From Lichenicola sp964658455 (GTDB lineage Bacteria; Pseudomonadota; Alphaproteobacteria; Acetobacterales; Acetobacteraceae), in the NCBI GenBank assembly GCA_964658455.1, contig CAZZZA010000116.1, positions 1 through 9,572 of the forward strand: a stretch of DNA of 9,572 bases. Reading direction: 5' to 3'. Below the pieces are notes generated by a model. It searched no databases and was not told the DNA's origin. It saw only the letters and a program-made list of their open reading frames with translations. Positions 1-7,069 of this stretch are shown piece after piece. Positions within the stretch are counted from its first letter, which is position 1, and each line of letters begins with the position of its first letter. A program made the position numbers and the translations under genes.

Positions 1-508
1 CCGCATAGGGGTAGTCCTGCCACCACAACACCGGCGCGGGCGGCGCCACGCGCCGCACCGCGTCCACCGCAAGCACGTGATCGACGTGGCCGCCGATCGC
101 CTGCGGCGCCAGCAGCAGCGCCGGCCGCGTCTCGTCGATCAGCGCCGCGATCGCCGCCGCCAGCGCCGCGGCGACGCCGTCGTCGCGTAACACCGGCCCG
201 AACAGCGCCGGCGCCGACCCGTATCCGCGATGCGGCGCCTCGGCGAACGGCAGCCAGCGCGGCGTCGCGCCCAGGATGGCGCAGGCGGCGGCATCCTCGT
301 CGCGGCGCAGCGCCATGTAGTCCACATCGGCGTCCAACCCCTTGTCGAGCTGGCAGGCCAGCGCGAAACCGGAAGGGTCCGGCACGGAGCGGGTGAACAG
401 CGTGGCGACCACCACCCGCCAGCCGGCCGACCCCAGGCGGGCGAGGATGCCGCCGCAGGAAAAGGCGGCATCGTCCAGGTGCGGCGACAAGGCGAGCGCG
501 GTCGGCAT
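1..508 (-). CDS. PIG-L/LmbE-family N-acetyl-sugar deacetylase, partial (C-terminus off the left edge)
   Basis: Translating the minus strand from the ATG at 508-506 gives 169 open residues before the window ends. The N-terminus has the family metal motif SPHLDDAAFSCGG (residues 8-20), with His10 and Asp13 as expected zinc ligands and Asp12 as the usual general base. GGHVDH (139-144) supplies the third ligand region. Members of this zinc-dependent family remove N-acetyl groups from GlcNAc-containing compounds such as GlcNAc-PI, GlcNAc-inositol and GlcNAc-malate; others act on different amides. Full members are usually about 220-280 residues, so roughly a quarter to a third is missing. The ATG shares one base with the TGA of the upstream glycosyltransferase gene (TGATG), which suggests translational coupling and a joint pathway: transfer of GlcNAc, then deacetylation. 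The family is clear; the substrate is unknown. Confidence 0.9.
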   Translation of the reverse strand, partial: MPTALALSPHLDDAAFSCGGILARLGSAGWRVVVATLFTRSVPDPSGFALACQLDKGLDADVDYMALRRDEDAAACAILGATPRWLPFAEAPHRGYGSAPALFGPVLRDDGVAAALAAAIAALIDETRPALLLAPQAIGGHVDHVLAVDAVRRVAPPAPVLWWQDYPYA

Positions 509-1737
509 CACAGCAGGTGCGGCGCGTCGCGATACCGGCAGGGCGAGCGCGGCAGCGTGGCGTCGAAGCCGTCCGGCGCCGGCTGTGCCGCCACCTGGCC
601 GTAGATCGCCATGATCTGCCGTCCGACCGGGCGCCAGCCATAGGTCGCGCGGCATTCCTCGAGCGCCGCCAGCGCCAGACGCCGGCGCAGCGCCGGATCG
701 GCGATCAGCCGGCGCAGGCAGGCCGCCAGCGCCGGCACGTCGCCCGGCTGCACCAGCAGTCCGTTCTCGTCGTCGCGCAGGCAGTCCATCACCCCGACCG
801 CGACGCAGGAGACGATCGGCAGACCGCTCGCCATCGCCTCGAGCACGGTGTTGGAGAACCCCTCCATGTAGGTCGGCGACACGAACACGTCCTGGTCGTG
901 ATAGGCCAGCGGCGCCGCGTCGTAGGCGGTGGCGCCGGTGAAGCGGATCGCCTGGCCCAGCTCCCGCTCCGCCGCCAGCGCCCTGCTGGCCTCGAGATCG
1001 GGCCCGATGCCGGAGATCATGGCTGCGAAACCGATCCCCTGGTCGCGCAGCAGCGCCAGCGCCTCGATGAAGTCGAGCGCGCCTTTCCTGCGGTCGACGC
1101 GGCCATGATACAGCAGCCTGATCGGCGCGCCGGACTGTCCGGCCTGCCATCCAGGGCCCGGCGTGAATTGCGACACGTCCACCGCGCCCGGCACGATCGT
1201 GAACCGCGCGCGCGGCACCCCCAGCCGCTCCACCACCTCCGCGGCGAAGCTCTCGCAGCCGATCAGCACCGCGTTGGCATGCGCGATCACCCGCACCATC
1301 GCCAGACGGTGCATCTCGCAGCACGAACCGACCCAGTGCCCGTCGCCGCCCTGGATCGACACCACGCAGGGCAGGCCGAGCCGGCGCGCCGCCAGCAGCA
1401 CCGCCCAGCCGTTCGGATAGCCGTACTGCGCATGCAGCAGGTCGAAGGGCTGGCGCGCATGTTCGGCGACGATGGTGTCGATCAGATCCTCGACGTCGCG
1501 CTCGAAATCGCCGCCGGACTCCTCGCCGAGCGAGCGCCGGCCGATCACCCTGACGCCCGGCACGTCCGGCGGCGGCCCGCCCCCATAGACGCGGATGCCG
1601 GCCGCGTCGCCGCGATACTGGCTGATCATCGTCACGTCGTGGCCCGCCTCGACGAGTTCGCGCAGCAGGTTGGCGGCGTAGACGCTCATCCCGCTGATCG
1701 CCGGGAAGAAGCGGCGCGAGCAGAACAGGATCCTCAT
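508..1737 (-). CDS. GT4-family glycosyltransferase (GT-B fold)
   Basis: A 409-residue cytoplasmic or membrane-peripheral retaining glycosyltransferase. The N-terminus MRILFCSRRFFP with SGMSVYAANLLREL (residues 15-28) is the usual GT4 acceptor-domain start. The C-terminal nucleotide-sugar domain has YHGRVDRRKG (210-219), with the Arg and Lys that contact the donor diphosphate, and EGFSNTVLE (292-300), the E-x7-E motif, followed by AMASGLPIV. Family-typical domains end near residue 383; a tail of about 25 residues follows. The region HWVGSCCEMHR (134-144) is Cys-rich and unusual. The start ATG at 1737 overlaps the stop of the upstream TIM-barrel gene (ATGA). The gene ends in a TGATG overlap with the deacetylase gene, an arrangement that recalls mycothiol (MshA/MshB) and bacillithiol (BshA/BshB) enzymes. 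Donor and acceptor cannot be read from the sequence; UDP-GlcNAc is only inferred from the deacetylase next door. Confidence 0.92.
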   Translation of the reverse strand: MRILFCSRRFFPAISGMSVYAANLLRELVEAGHDVTMISQYRGDAAGIRVYGGGPPPDVPGVRVIGRRSLGEESGGDFERDVEDLIDTIVAEHARQPFDLLHAQYGYPNGWAVLLAARRLGLPCVVSIQGGDGHWVGSCCEMHRLAMVRVIAHANAVLIGCESFAAEVVERLGVPRARFTIVPGAVDVSQFTPGPGWQAGQSGAPIRLLYHGRVDRRKGALDFIEALALLRDQGIGFAAMISGIGPDLEASRALAAERELGQAIRFTGATAYDAAPLAYHDQDVFVSPTYMEGFSNTVLEAMASGLPIVSCVAVGVMDCLRDDENGLLVQPGDVPALAACLRRLIADPALRRRLALAALEECRATYGWRPVGRQIMAIYGQVAAQPAPDGFDATLPRSPCRYRDAPHLL

Positions 1738-2585
1738 GCCGCGGCCCGGCTGTCGCGGCAGCGGCGCAGCCAGGAGAGCGCGTGCGGCACCATCATGTCG
1801 GCGCGGCCGCTATCGGCGGACAGCTCGACGCAGACCAGGCGGCGGAAATCGATCCGTTCCAGCGCGTCCAGGCAGGCCGGGATGTTCATGTCGCCGTCGC
1901 CGAACGCCAGATGGTGGTGCACGCCGCGTTGCATGTCCTCGAGCGAGATGCTGCCGATCCGGTCGGCGAACTCGATGATCGATTCCTCTGGCACCCGCTC
2001 CTGGGTCACCATGACGTGGCCGAGATCCAGGGCCAGTTCCAGCGACGGGAAGCGCGCCTGCAGAGCGGCATACTCGTCGACCGTATGCACCACCACCTCG
2101 ATCTCCGGCTCCGGCTCCATCGCCGCCGGCACGCCGACGCGCGCCGCATGCTCGAGCGTCCGCTCGACGCCCTCGGCCAGCCAGTCTTGCGCCTGCCCGA
2201 GCGGCACGCCGGGTTTGCGCGCGCCGGCCCAGAACGACATCACCTCCGCGCCGAGCATGGCGCCGATATCGAGACAGCGCGCGAGATAGGAGCGGCGCAG
2301 GGCCCGGCCCTCGGCTTGCGGGCTGACCAGGGTGGGCTGGTGGCGGTCGCGCGGATCGAGCACGAACCGCGCCCCGCTCTCGATCACCACCCCCAGGCGC
2401 AGCCGCGCCAGCGTGCCGGCCAGCGCCTCGGTGCGGGCTTCCCAGCCGTCGCGCATCGGGTCCAGCACATGATGGTCGAGGGTGAGCGCGATCCCGTCAT
2501 AGCCGGAGTCCGCGATCAGCGAGACCGCATCCTCCAGCCGGTGATGCACGGTGCCGTTGGTATTGTAGGCGAAGCGAAGCGTCAT
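1734..2585 (-). CDS. TIM-barrel sugar-phosphate isomerase/epimerase-like protein (xylose isomerase-like, AP endonuclease 2 fold)
   Basis: A 283-residue protein of the usual length for the family. SLIADSGYDGIALTLDHH (residues 22-39) is the first barrel unit, in which the family reads the index of a metabolite-binding strand. Likely divalent-metal ligands are Glu157 (AMEPEPE), Asp187 and His190 (LALDLGH), the histidines at 223-225 (GVHHHLAFGDGD) and Glu254 (VCVELS). Relatives interconvert keto and aldo sugars, epimerise sugars or act on inositol derivatives in the cytoplasm. Pairing with the Gfo/Idh oxidoreductase upstream in the operon is typical of sugar or cyclitol pathways. The reading frame stays open far upstream, but the ATG at 2585 is the right start: homology begins there, and it forms an ATGA overlap with the YcaO gene stop. 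The exact substrate is unknown, and a lyase or hydrolase activity on the same fold is also possible. Confidence 0.85.
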   Translation of the reverse strand: MTLRFAYNTNGTVHHRLEDAVSLIADSGYDGIALTLDHHVLDPMRDGWEARTEALAGTLARLRLGVVIESGARFVLDPRDRHQPTLVSPQAEGRALRRSYLARCLDIGAMLGAEVMSFWAGARKPGVPLGQAQDWLAEGVERTLEHAARVGVPAAMEPEPEIEVVVHTVDEYAALQARFPSLELALDLGHVMVTQERVPEESIIEFADRIGSISLEDMQRGVHHHLAFGDGDMNIPACLDALERIDFRRLVCVELSADSGRADMMVPHALSWLRRCRDSRAAA

Positions 2586-4078
2586 GACGCGGTCTCCAGG
2601 ATCGGGGAGGCGGCGCGACGCTGCCTGAACAGTTGCGCCGAGAAGCAGCCGGGTTCGCGGTAGAGCGGATACAGGCTGCCGACGATGCGGTCGGCGAGCC
2701 CGCAATCGAGCCAAGCCGGGCCGCCGGCGCGCGCCTCGTCGTCGGCGCGCAGCAGCACGCGACGCGCATGCTCCGCCGGCCGGTCCAGGATCAGCGGATC
2801 GCCGCGCGCCCGCAGCCGCTCGACGCCGCGACGGCCGATGCGGCCGTAGCTCATGGTCTCGCACTCCAGCCCCGGCACCACGACCTTGACCGCGCGCACC
2901 GCCTGATCCGGGGGCGAGCAATCCACGACCACGGGCGCCAGGCCCTCCGCCTCCAGCCGCGCCAGCAGCAGCGCCAGCCGCGCCGGCGCGGTGCCGACCT
3001 GCGCCGGGGCGGCGTCCGGCAGCGCGGAGAGCGGCAGCGTCGCCTTGCGCGAGAACACCGTGCCGGCCAGCCTGCGCCTGAGTTCGGGCGCGTCCTGGTC
3101 CAGCCACTCCACCATCGCTTCCAGCGCGCGCGGCTCCTCCTCGTCGAGACGGACCGCCGCGCGCTGCCGCGCCAGATGCTCCGGCGGCATCACCCTGGCC
3201 AGCAGCGCCGGATCGCCATGGGTGCCGATCTTGCGGGCACGCGAGCCGCAGAACTCCAGCAGCGCCTTGCGCAGCGCCCGCTCGCGGTCCGGATGCGCGG
3301 CCTCGCCGCACGCCGTCACCTGCAGCGGCGAGGCCGGCGCGCCATGGTCGTCGCCGACCACATACAGGTTGGCGATGCCGAAATCGGTCCCGGCGAGCTT
3401 GATCGTGACGGCGATACCGAGCCCGTGCAGATGCGCCAGCAGCCCCCGCACCAGCGGATCGCGCACCAGGTCCGGCTCCACCACCAGCCCCTGGTCCAGC
3501 GCCCGGAAGCCGACCACGTTGCCGTCGCGCTGCAGCAGCTCCATGATTCCATGGCCGATCGCATGCTCGAGATCGAGGCCGGCGCCGAGACCGTTGGTTA
3601 TCGGCGTGATCAGCCCGGGCCCTGGCGGCAGGTCGGCGCGGTGCGAGGCCACCCATTCGTCTGGCAGCAGCACCGTCTCGCCGGAGGGATGGCGCCGTCC
3701 CGCCACCCAGCGCAGCCTGGTGCCGCCATGGTAGTCGGCGCCGGCCGGCAGGCACAACGTCAGCGGATCGATCGCCGCCGCGGCGCCCCGGTCGCGGACG
3801 ATCTCGTCGTAGGACGCCACCAAGCCGGGATTGGCCTCGACCCAGGCCGCGCAATGCACCTCCTCGCACAGCTCGCCGAGCGCGCCCACCTCGCCCTCGA
3901 TGCCCTCGAACCCATAGCCGTGGCCGGTCAGCACGCTCTTGCCGGGCAGCAGCAGATTGGCCTGCACCACGGCGATGCCGGTCCGGTCCAGACCGCCGAG
4001 CTGGATCACCGACAGGTCGCCGCCGGCCGGCAGCGAGGCGCGGAACGTCGCGGCGACGCGCTCGAGATCCTGCGTCAT
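2582..4078 (-). CDS. Divergent stand-alone YcaO-family protein (ATP-dependent amide-activating cyclodehydratase/thioamidase type)
   Basis: A 498-residue protein with the YcaO signature in order: LDRTGIAVVQANL (residues 30-42); GYGFEGIEGEVGALGELCEE (54-73), with Glu69 and Glu72 in the first E-x-x-E metal pair; NGLGAGLDLEHAI (162-174), followed by MELLQRD (179-185); GEAAHPDRERALRKALLEF (258-276), with Glu275; and VVVPGLE (399-405). YcaO enzymes phosphorylate backbone amide oxygens, leading to azolines, thioamides or amidines in peptides. Two departures stand out. The usual E-x-x-E-R-D reads E-L-L-Q-R-D here (Gln183), and the C-terminus (RQRRAASPILETAS) lacks the proline-rich end of many azoline-forming members. 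No ocin-ThiF, E1-like or TfuA partner is in view. The start ATG at 4078 overlaps the upstream stop (ATGA), and the end overlaps the TIM-barrel gene (ATGA). Family assignment is from motif reading; the substrate is unknown and need not be a ribosomal peptide. Confidence 0.8.
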   Translation of the reverse strand: MTQDLERVAATFRASLPAGGDLSVIQLGGLDRTGIAVVQANLLLPGKSVLTGHGYGFEGIEGEVGALGELCEEVHCAAWVEANPGLVASYDEIVRDRGAAAAIDPLTLCLPAGADYHGGTRLRWVAGRRHPSGETVLLPDEWVASHRADLPPGPGLITPITNGLGAGLDLEHAIGHGIMELLQRDGNVVGFRALDQGLVVEPDLVRDPLVRGLLAHLHGLGIAVTIKLAGTDFGIANLYVVGDDHGAPASPLQVTACGEAAHPDRERALRKALLEFCGSRARKIGTHGDPALLARVMPPEHLARQRAAVRLDEEEPRALEAMVEWLDQDAPELRRRLAGTVFSRKATLPLSALPDAAPAQVGTAPARLALLLARLEAEGLAPVVVDCSPPDQAVRAVKVVVPGLECETMSYGRIGRRGVERLRARGDPLILDRPAEHARRVLLRADDEARAGGPAWLDCGLADRIVGSLYPLYREPGCFSAQLFRQRRAASPILETAS

Positions 4079-4920
4079 GCGGCACTCCCGCGCCTGAGCA
4101 CGTCGATCGGGATGCGGCGCACGCCGGGCGGCCCGCGCAGCCCGTCATCGAGCACCGCGAGCGCCATCGCCGGGTCGATGCCGGGGCCGTATTCGAACGG
4201 GGTGCAGACGGTGTCGAAATCCAGCCCGGCGACGATGTCGCGGTAGCGCGACAGTTCCAGCCGGGTCAGCGGGATGTCCTTGTGGAACGCCTTGTGCGCC
4301 GACATCGCGACGCTGTTACCCTCCGCATCCTGGTCGATCTTGAAGGCGTCGCCGCAGAACAGGGTCCGCCGCGCCGGATCGTGCAGCACCGACTGGCCCT
4401 CGTAATGCCCGCCGACATGGTGCAGCGTCTGTCCGGTCGGCAGCTCCAGCCGGTCGTCGAACGGCCAGGTGACCCGGAACGCCTTGGTCAGCCGCAGATC
4501 CTCGCGCTGGATCGCCAGGATTTCCGGCTCGAACTCGCGTTGCAGCTGCCAGAGCGCGCCATAGCCATGCACATGGCTGGCGCTCAGGTAGCGGATGCCG
4601 CCGCGACGGCGGATCTCGTCCAGCATCGCCGGGGTGTAGTACGGCGCCGCCTCGAACGCGACGTTGCCGTGCTCGTGCAGCAGCAGCCAGCCGGTGCCGT
4701 TCAGGCCGAAGCGCGGCGTGGTGTTGAAGGCCAGCATGTCGCGGCCCACCGCCCGCCACTGTCCGTCGAGCAGCCGCGCCACCTCAGCCTCGGTGCGGAA
4801 GTCCCAGCCATCCTCCGGCAGGTCGTTGCGGGTGTCGGTGCAGACCGGACAATCCGGCGGGGTCGCGAAATAATGCTGCCAGTGGCCGCAATTCGAACAG
4901 GCGTAATGGCTCAGGGGCAT
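4075..4920 (-). CDS. Zinc-ribbon plus metallo-beta-lactamase-fold protein with a degenerate active site
   Basis: A 281-residue protein. Residues 8-27 form a rubredoxin-like zinc ribbon, CSNC-x12-CPVC. From about residue 65 the chain follows the metallo-beta-lactamase fold: NGTGWLLLHEHGNVAFEA (74-91) is the opening beta hairpin, ASHVHGYGAL (114-123) occupies the T-H-x-H-x-D-H position, GGHYEGQ (170-176) carries the third histidine, and LFCGDAF (187-193) the bridging Asp. His116, His118, His172 and Asp191 are therefore kept. The canonical Asp-His of the second metal site is Tyr120-Gly121, and the C-terminal histidine (around CTPFE, 239-243) is not evident. It may hold a single metal, bind a different metal, or be non-hydrolytic. 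The gene sits between the oxidoreductase (10-nt overlap) and YcaO (ATGA overlap), so it probably serves the same pathway. Its reaction is unknown. Confidence 0.82.
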   Translation of the reverse strand: MPLSHYACSNCGHWQHYFATPPDCPVCTDTRNDLPEDGWDFRTEAEVARLLDGQWRAVGRDMLAFNTTPRFGLNGTGWLLLHEHGNVAFEAAPYYTPAMLDEIRRRGGIRYLSASHVHGYGALWQLQREFEPEILAIQREDLRLTKAFRVTWPFDDRLELPTGQTLHHVGGHYEGQSVLHDPARRTLFCGDAFKIDQDAEGNSVAMSAHKAFHKDIPLTRLELSRYRDIVAGLDFDTVCTPFEYGPGIDPAMALAVLDDGLRGPPGVRRIPIDVLRRGSAA

Positions 4921-5942
4921 GGCGGCGAAGCCTCGTGCAAGCGGCTGGCGGAGCGGTAGGCCTGGTCCAGCAGCCGCATGGTGTGGAGATCGCGCACGGC
5001 ATCGAAGCCGCCGCTGCCGGTGCCGCGCACCAGCTCGGCGAACGCGCGCATCTGCAGGGTGAAGGGCGACATTTCGGCATCGGGCACCGCGAGCCGACTG
5101 GCGGCGCCGGTGCCGACGTCGAGCAGCGTCACCCGGCCGCCGGCCTCCTGGCCCATGGTGTCCTCGGCGACGACGAGCCCGGCGGTGCCGGTCAGCTCGA
5201 GCCGGCGCCGCGGCAGCGTCTCTGGATGGTTGTAGGCCACGTGCAGCGACACCAGGACGCCGCCTTCGGTGCGCCCCACGATCATGGCGCCGTCATCGAC
5301 GGCGTACGCATGCACCCGGCGCTGCAGCGCGGCCGCCACGCCGGCCACCCTCTCGCCGAGCAGGAACTCCACCAGGTCGAGCCCGTGCGGCGCCAGATCC
5401 ATCATCGCGCCGCCACCCGCCGCCGCGTGGTCGGTGCGCCAGTTCGCCGCCCCGCCGGCCGCCTGCCAGTCGGCGCCGAGCCAGCAGGCATAGACGATCC
5501 TGATCGCGGTGACGGTGCCGAGCCGGCCAGCCGCCAGATGCGCGCGGATCGCCGCATGCGCCGGGTGATGGCGCTGCTCGAAGGCGGTGCCGTACGGCGT
5601 GCCGCTGCGCGCCACCGCGGCGGCGATCGCCTCGACATCGGCCAGGTCGGCCGCCATCGGCTTCTCGCACAGCACCGCGCGCCCGGCGGCGAGCGCCGCC
5701 TCGACCGCCTGTCGATGGCGATGGTTGGGGGTGGCGACATAGACCGCCTCCACCGACGGGTCCGCCAGCAGCGCGTCGAGCGTGTCGAACACCGCGACCC
5801 CATCCTCCCGCGCCGCCGCCTGCGCCGCCGGCCTCGGATCGACCATGCCGGCCAGATGGTGGCCGGCGTCGCGCATCGCCGGGGCCGCGAAAGCGCGCGC
5901 CACCCAGCCATAGCCGACCATGCCCCAGCCGATCGCCGCCAT
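4911..5942 (-). CDS. Gfo/Idh/MocA-family NAD(P)-dependent oxidoreductase
   Basis: A 343-residue cytoplasmic dehydrogenase of normal family length. The Rossmann start IGWGMVGYGWVA (residues 4-15) carries the G-x-G-x-x-G nucleotide loop. VYVATPNHRH (67-76) and CEKPMA (92-97) contain the family EKP motif, with catalytic Lys94. GGGAMMDLAPHGLDLVEFL (176-194) gives the catalytic Asp182/His186/Asp189 region of the substrate domain. Relatives oxidise or reduce sugars, sugar acids, UDP-sugars and inositols. The frame is open far upstream, but the ATG at 5942 directly precedes the Rossmann strand and shares one base with the methyltransferase stop (TGATG), so this start is well supported. The 3' end overlaps the MBL-fold gene by 10 nt. 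Together with the TIM-barrel gene it suggests sugar or cyclitol chemistry in the operon. Confidence 0.93.
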   Translation of the reverse strand: MAAIGWGMVGYGWVARAFAAPAMRDAGHHLAGMVDPRPAAQAAAREDGVAVFDTLDALLADPSVEAVYVATPNHRHRQAVEAALAAGRAVLCEKPMAADLADVEAIAAAVARSGTPYGTAFEQRHHPAHAAIRAHLAAGRLGTVTAIRIVYACWLGADWQAAGGAANWRTDHAAAGGGAMMDLAPHGLDLVEFLLGERVAGVAAALQRRVHAYAVDDGAMIVGRTEGGVLVSLHVAYNHPETLPRRRLELTGTAGLVVAEDTMGQEAGGRVTLLDVGTGAASRLAVPDAEMSPFTLQMRAFAELVRGTGSGGFDAVRDLHTMRLLDQAYRSASRLHEASPPCP

Positions 5943-7069
5943 CACCAGCGCTCCGGCAGATCGACCAGCTCGCGCCGCCGCACGCTGGCCGCCGGCGCAT
6001 CGCTGCTCTGCACATGCAGCGGCAGCGCGCTGTGCGCCGGGTAGGTGGCGCCGGGCGCATATTCCGCGCGGTAGCGCTCCGACGGCCAGGCGATCGCGCC
6101 GCCGGCATCGTAGAGCGGGTTGCGCCGCAGCACCCCGCCCGCCGGCGGCAGCCCGAGCCGGCCCTCGATCACGCCGGCAGGGCCGGCATCGATCGCCACC
6201 GCGAACGCCTCGACCGCGGCGAGGTGGTGCGGCGTAGCGGCGTGCGGCGCCCGGCGCTCGATGAGCGCCGCGGTCAGTTCGGCATCGTCGAACAGCACCC
6301 CGTCCGGGGCCATGGCCGCCAGCTCGGCGGCCCGCATCGCGGCGCCCGCTGACAGGTTCGGCCAGTCCCGGTTGTGGATGTGGCCGATCAGCACCGCGCC
6401 GTCGCTCAGGCCGCGCAGGCTGTCCAGCACGTGCTGTTTCGGGGCTAGGAAATAGAAAGCGTCGTGGCAGCACGCCAGCTCGAACCGGCCGGTTTGCAGC
6501 GGCCACGGCCCGCCGGCGTCGAAGCAGACCAGCCGCGCCTGCGGCACCACCCAGTGCCGCGCCACCCAGAGCTTGGCGAACACCACGTCGCCGCCGGTCA
6601 CCGCCACGCCCTGCTGCGCGAGCGCGCGCAGGTGATGGCCGATGCCGCAGGCGAGTTCGAACGCCGATCGCGGCGCCGTCCAGTGCGCCTCGACCAGCGC
6701 CAGCCCGGCGAGGAAGGTCGGGTCGGTCCAGCGATGCGCGAAATAATCGCCGACCCGGCCCCATTGCAGCAGCCGCATCGCCTCCCGCAACGAGAGCGTC
6801 TGGCGCTGCGCGATCAGGGTCGTCAGCGCGTCCGGCTGCGGGACCGGTCCGCTCCACCAGTCGTCCTGGTCGGCCAGCAGCAGCGCCAGCGCCTGCTCCT
6901 GGCGGCCGGCATCAAGATGCGCCAGCGCCGCGTCGGCGAGTTGGTCGCGACCGGTGCGCAGATACGGGATGCCGTCCACCACCGGCCAGCGCCGGCAGCG
7001 CCCGGCCAGGGCGTGCGGCCCCGCCGGCTGCAGGACTGCGCCATCGACGGGACTGCGATAGAGGGTCAA
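5942..7069 (-). CDS. Class I SAM-dependent methyltransferase with a Trm112-like N-terminal segment
   Basis: A 375-residue protein. The N-terminus (residues about 3-38, ending in WPVVDGIPYL) resembles the Trm112-like zinc-ribbon segment fused to some bacterial methyltransferases. Only Cys25 remains where the family normally has two CxxC pairs, so zinc binding is doubtful. The Rossmann methyltransferase core starts near 137: FELACGIGHHLRAL (motif I, 137-150), VTGGDVVFAKL (157-167, acidic end of strand 2) and FELACCHDAFYFL (196-208, motif IV region). About 145 C-terminal residues follow without a feature I recognise. The start codon is TTG at 7069-7067, overlapping the stop of the HD-like gene as TTGA; no ATG or GTG is found just upstream in frame, so translation probably relies on coupling. 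The methyl acceptor is unknown; a small-molecule or sugar product of this operon is inferred. Confidence 0.82.
   Translation of the reverse strand: MTLYRSPVDGAVLQPAGPHALAGRCRRWPVVDGIPYLRTGRDQLADAALAHLDAGRQEQALALLLADQDDWWSGPVPQPDALTTLIAQRQTLSLREAMRLLQWGRVGDYFAHRWTDPTFLAGLALVEAHWTAPRSAFELACGIGHHLRALAQQGVAVTGGDVVFAKLWVARHWVVPQARLVCFDAGGPWPLQTGRFELACCHDAFYFLAPKQHVLDSLRGLSDGAVLIGHIHNRDWPNLSAGAAMRAAELAAMAPDGVLFDDAELTAALIERRAPHAATPHHLAAVEAFAVAIDAGPAGVIEGRLGLPPAGGVLRRNPLYDAGGAIAWPSERYRAEYAPGATYPAHSALPLHVQSSDAPAASVRRRELVDLPERW

Noticed and set aside
2586..4148. Long open minus-strand extension upstream of the TIM-barrel gene (an apparent 804-residue protein)
   Set aside because: It lies in a different frame across the whole YcaO gene, is low-complexity Arg/Ala/Gly-rich, and the TIM-barrel homology starts exactly at the ATG at 2585.
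517..4246. Long plus-strand open frames opposite the operon (517-2289, 2633-4246)
   Set aside because: They are antisense shadows of GC-rich codons, rich in Arg, His, Gln and Ala, with no family signature, while the minus strand carries clear enzymes.
5943..6857. Open minus-strand extension upstream of the Gfo/Idh gene
   Set aside because: It is out of frame with the methyltransferase gene it covers and is low-complexity Arg/Gly/Ala-rich. The Rossmann motif begins directly after the ATG at 5942.
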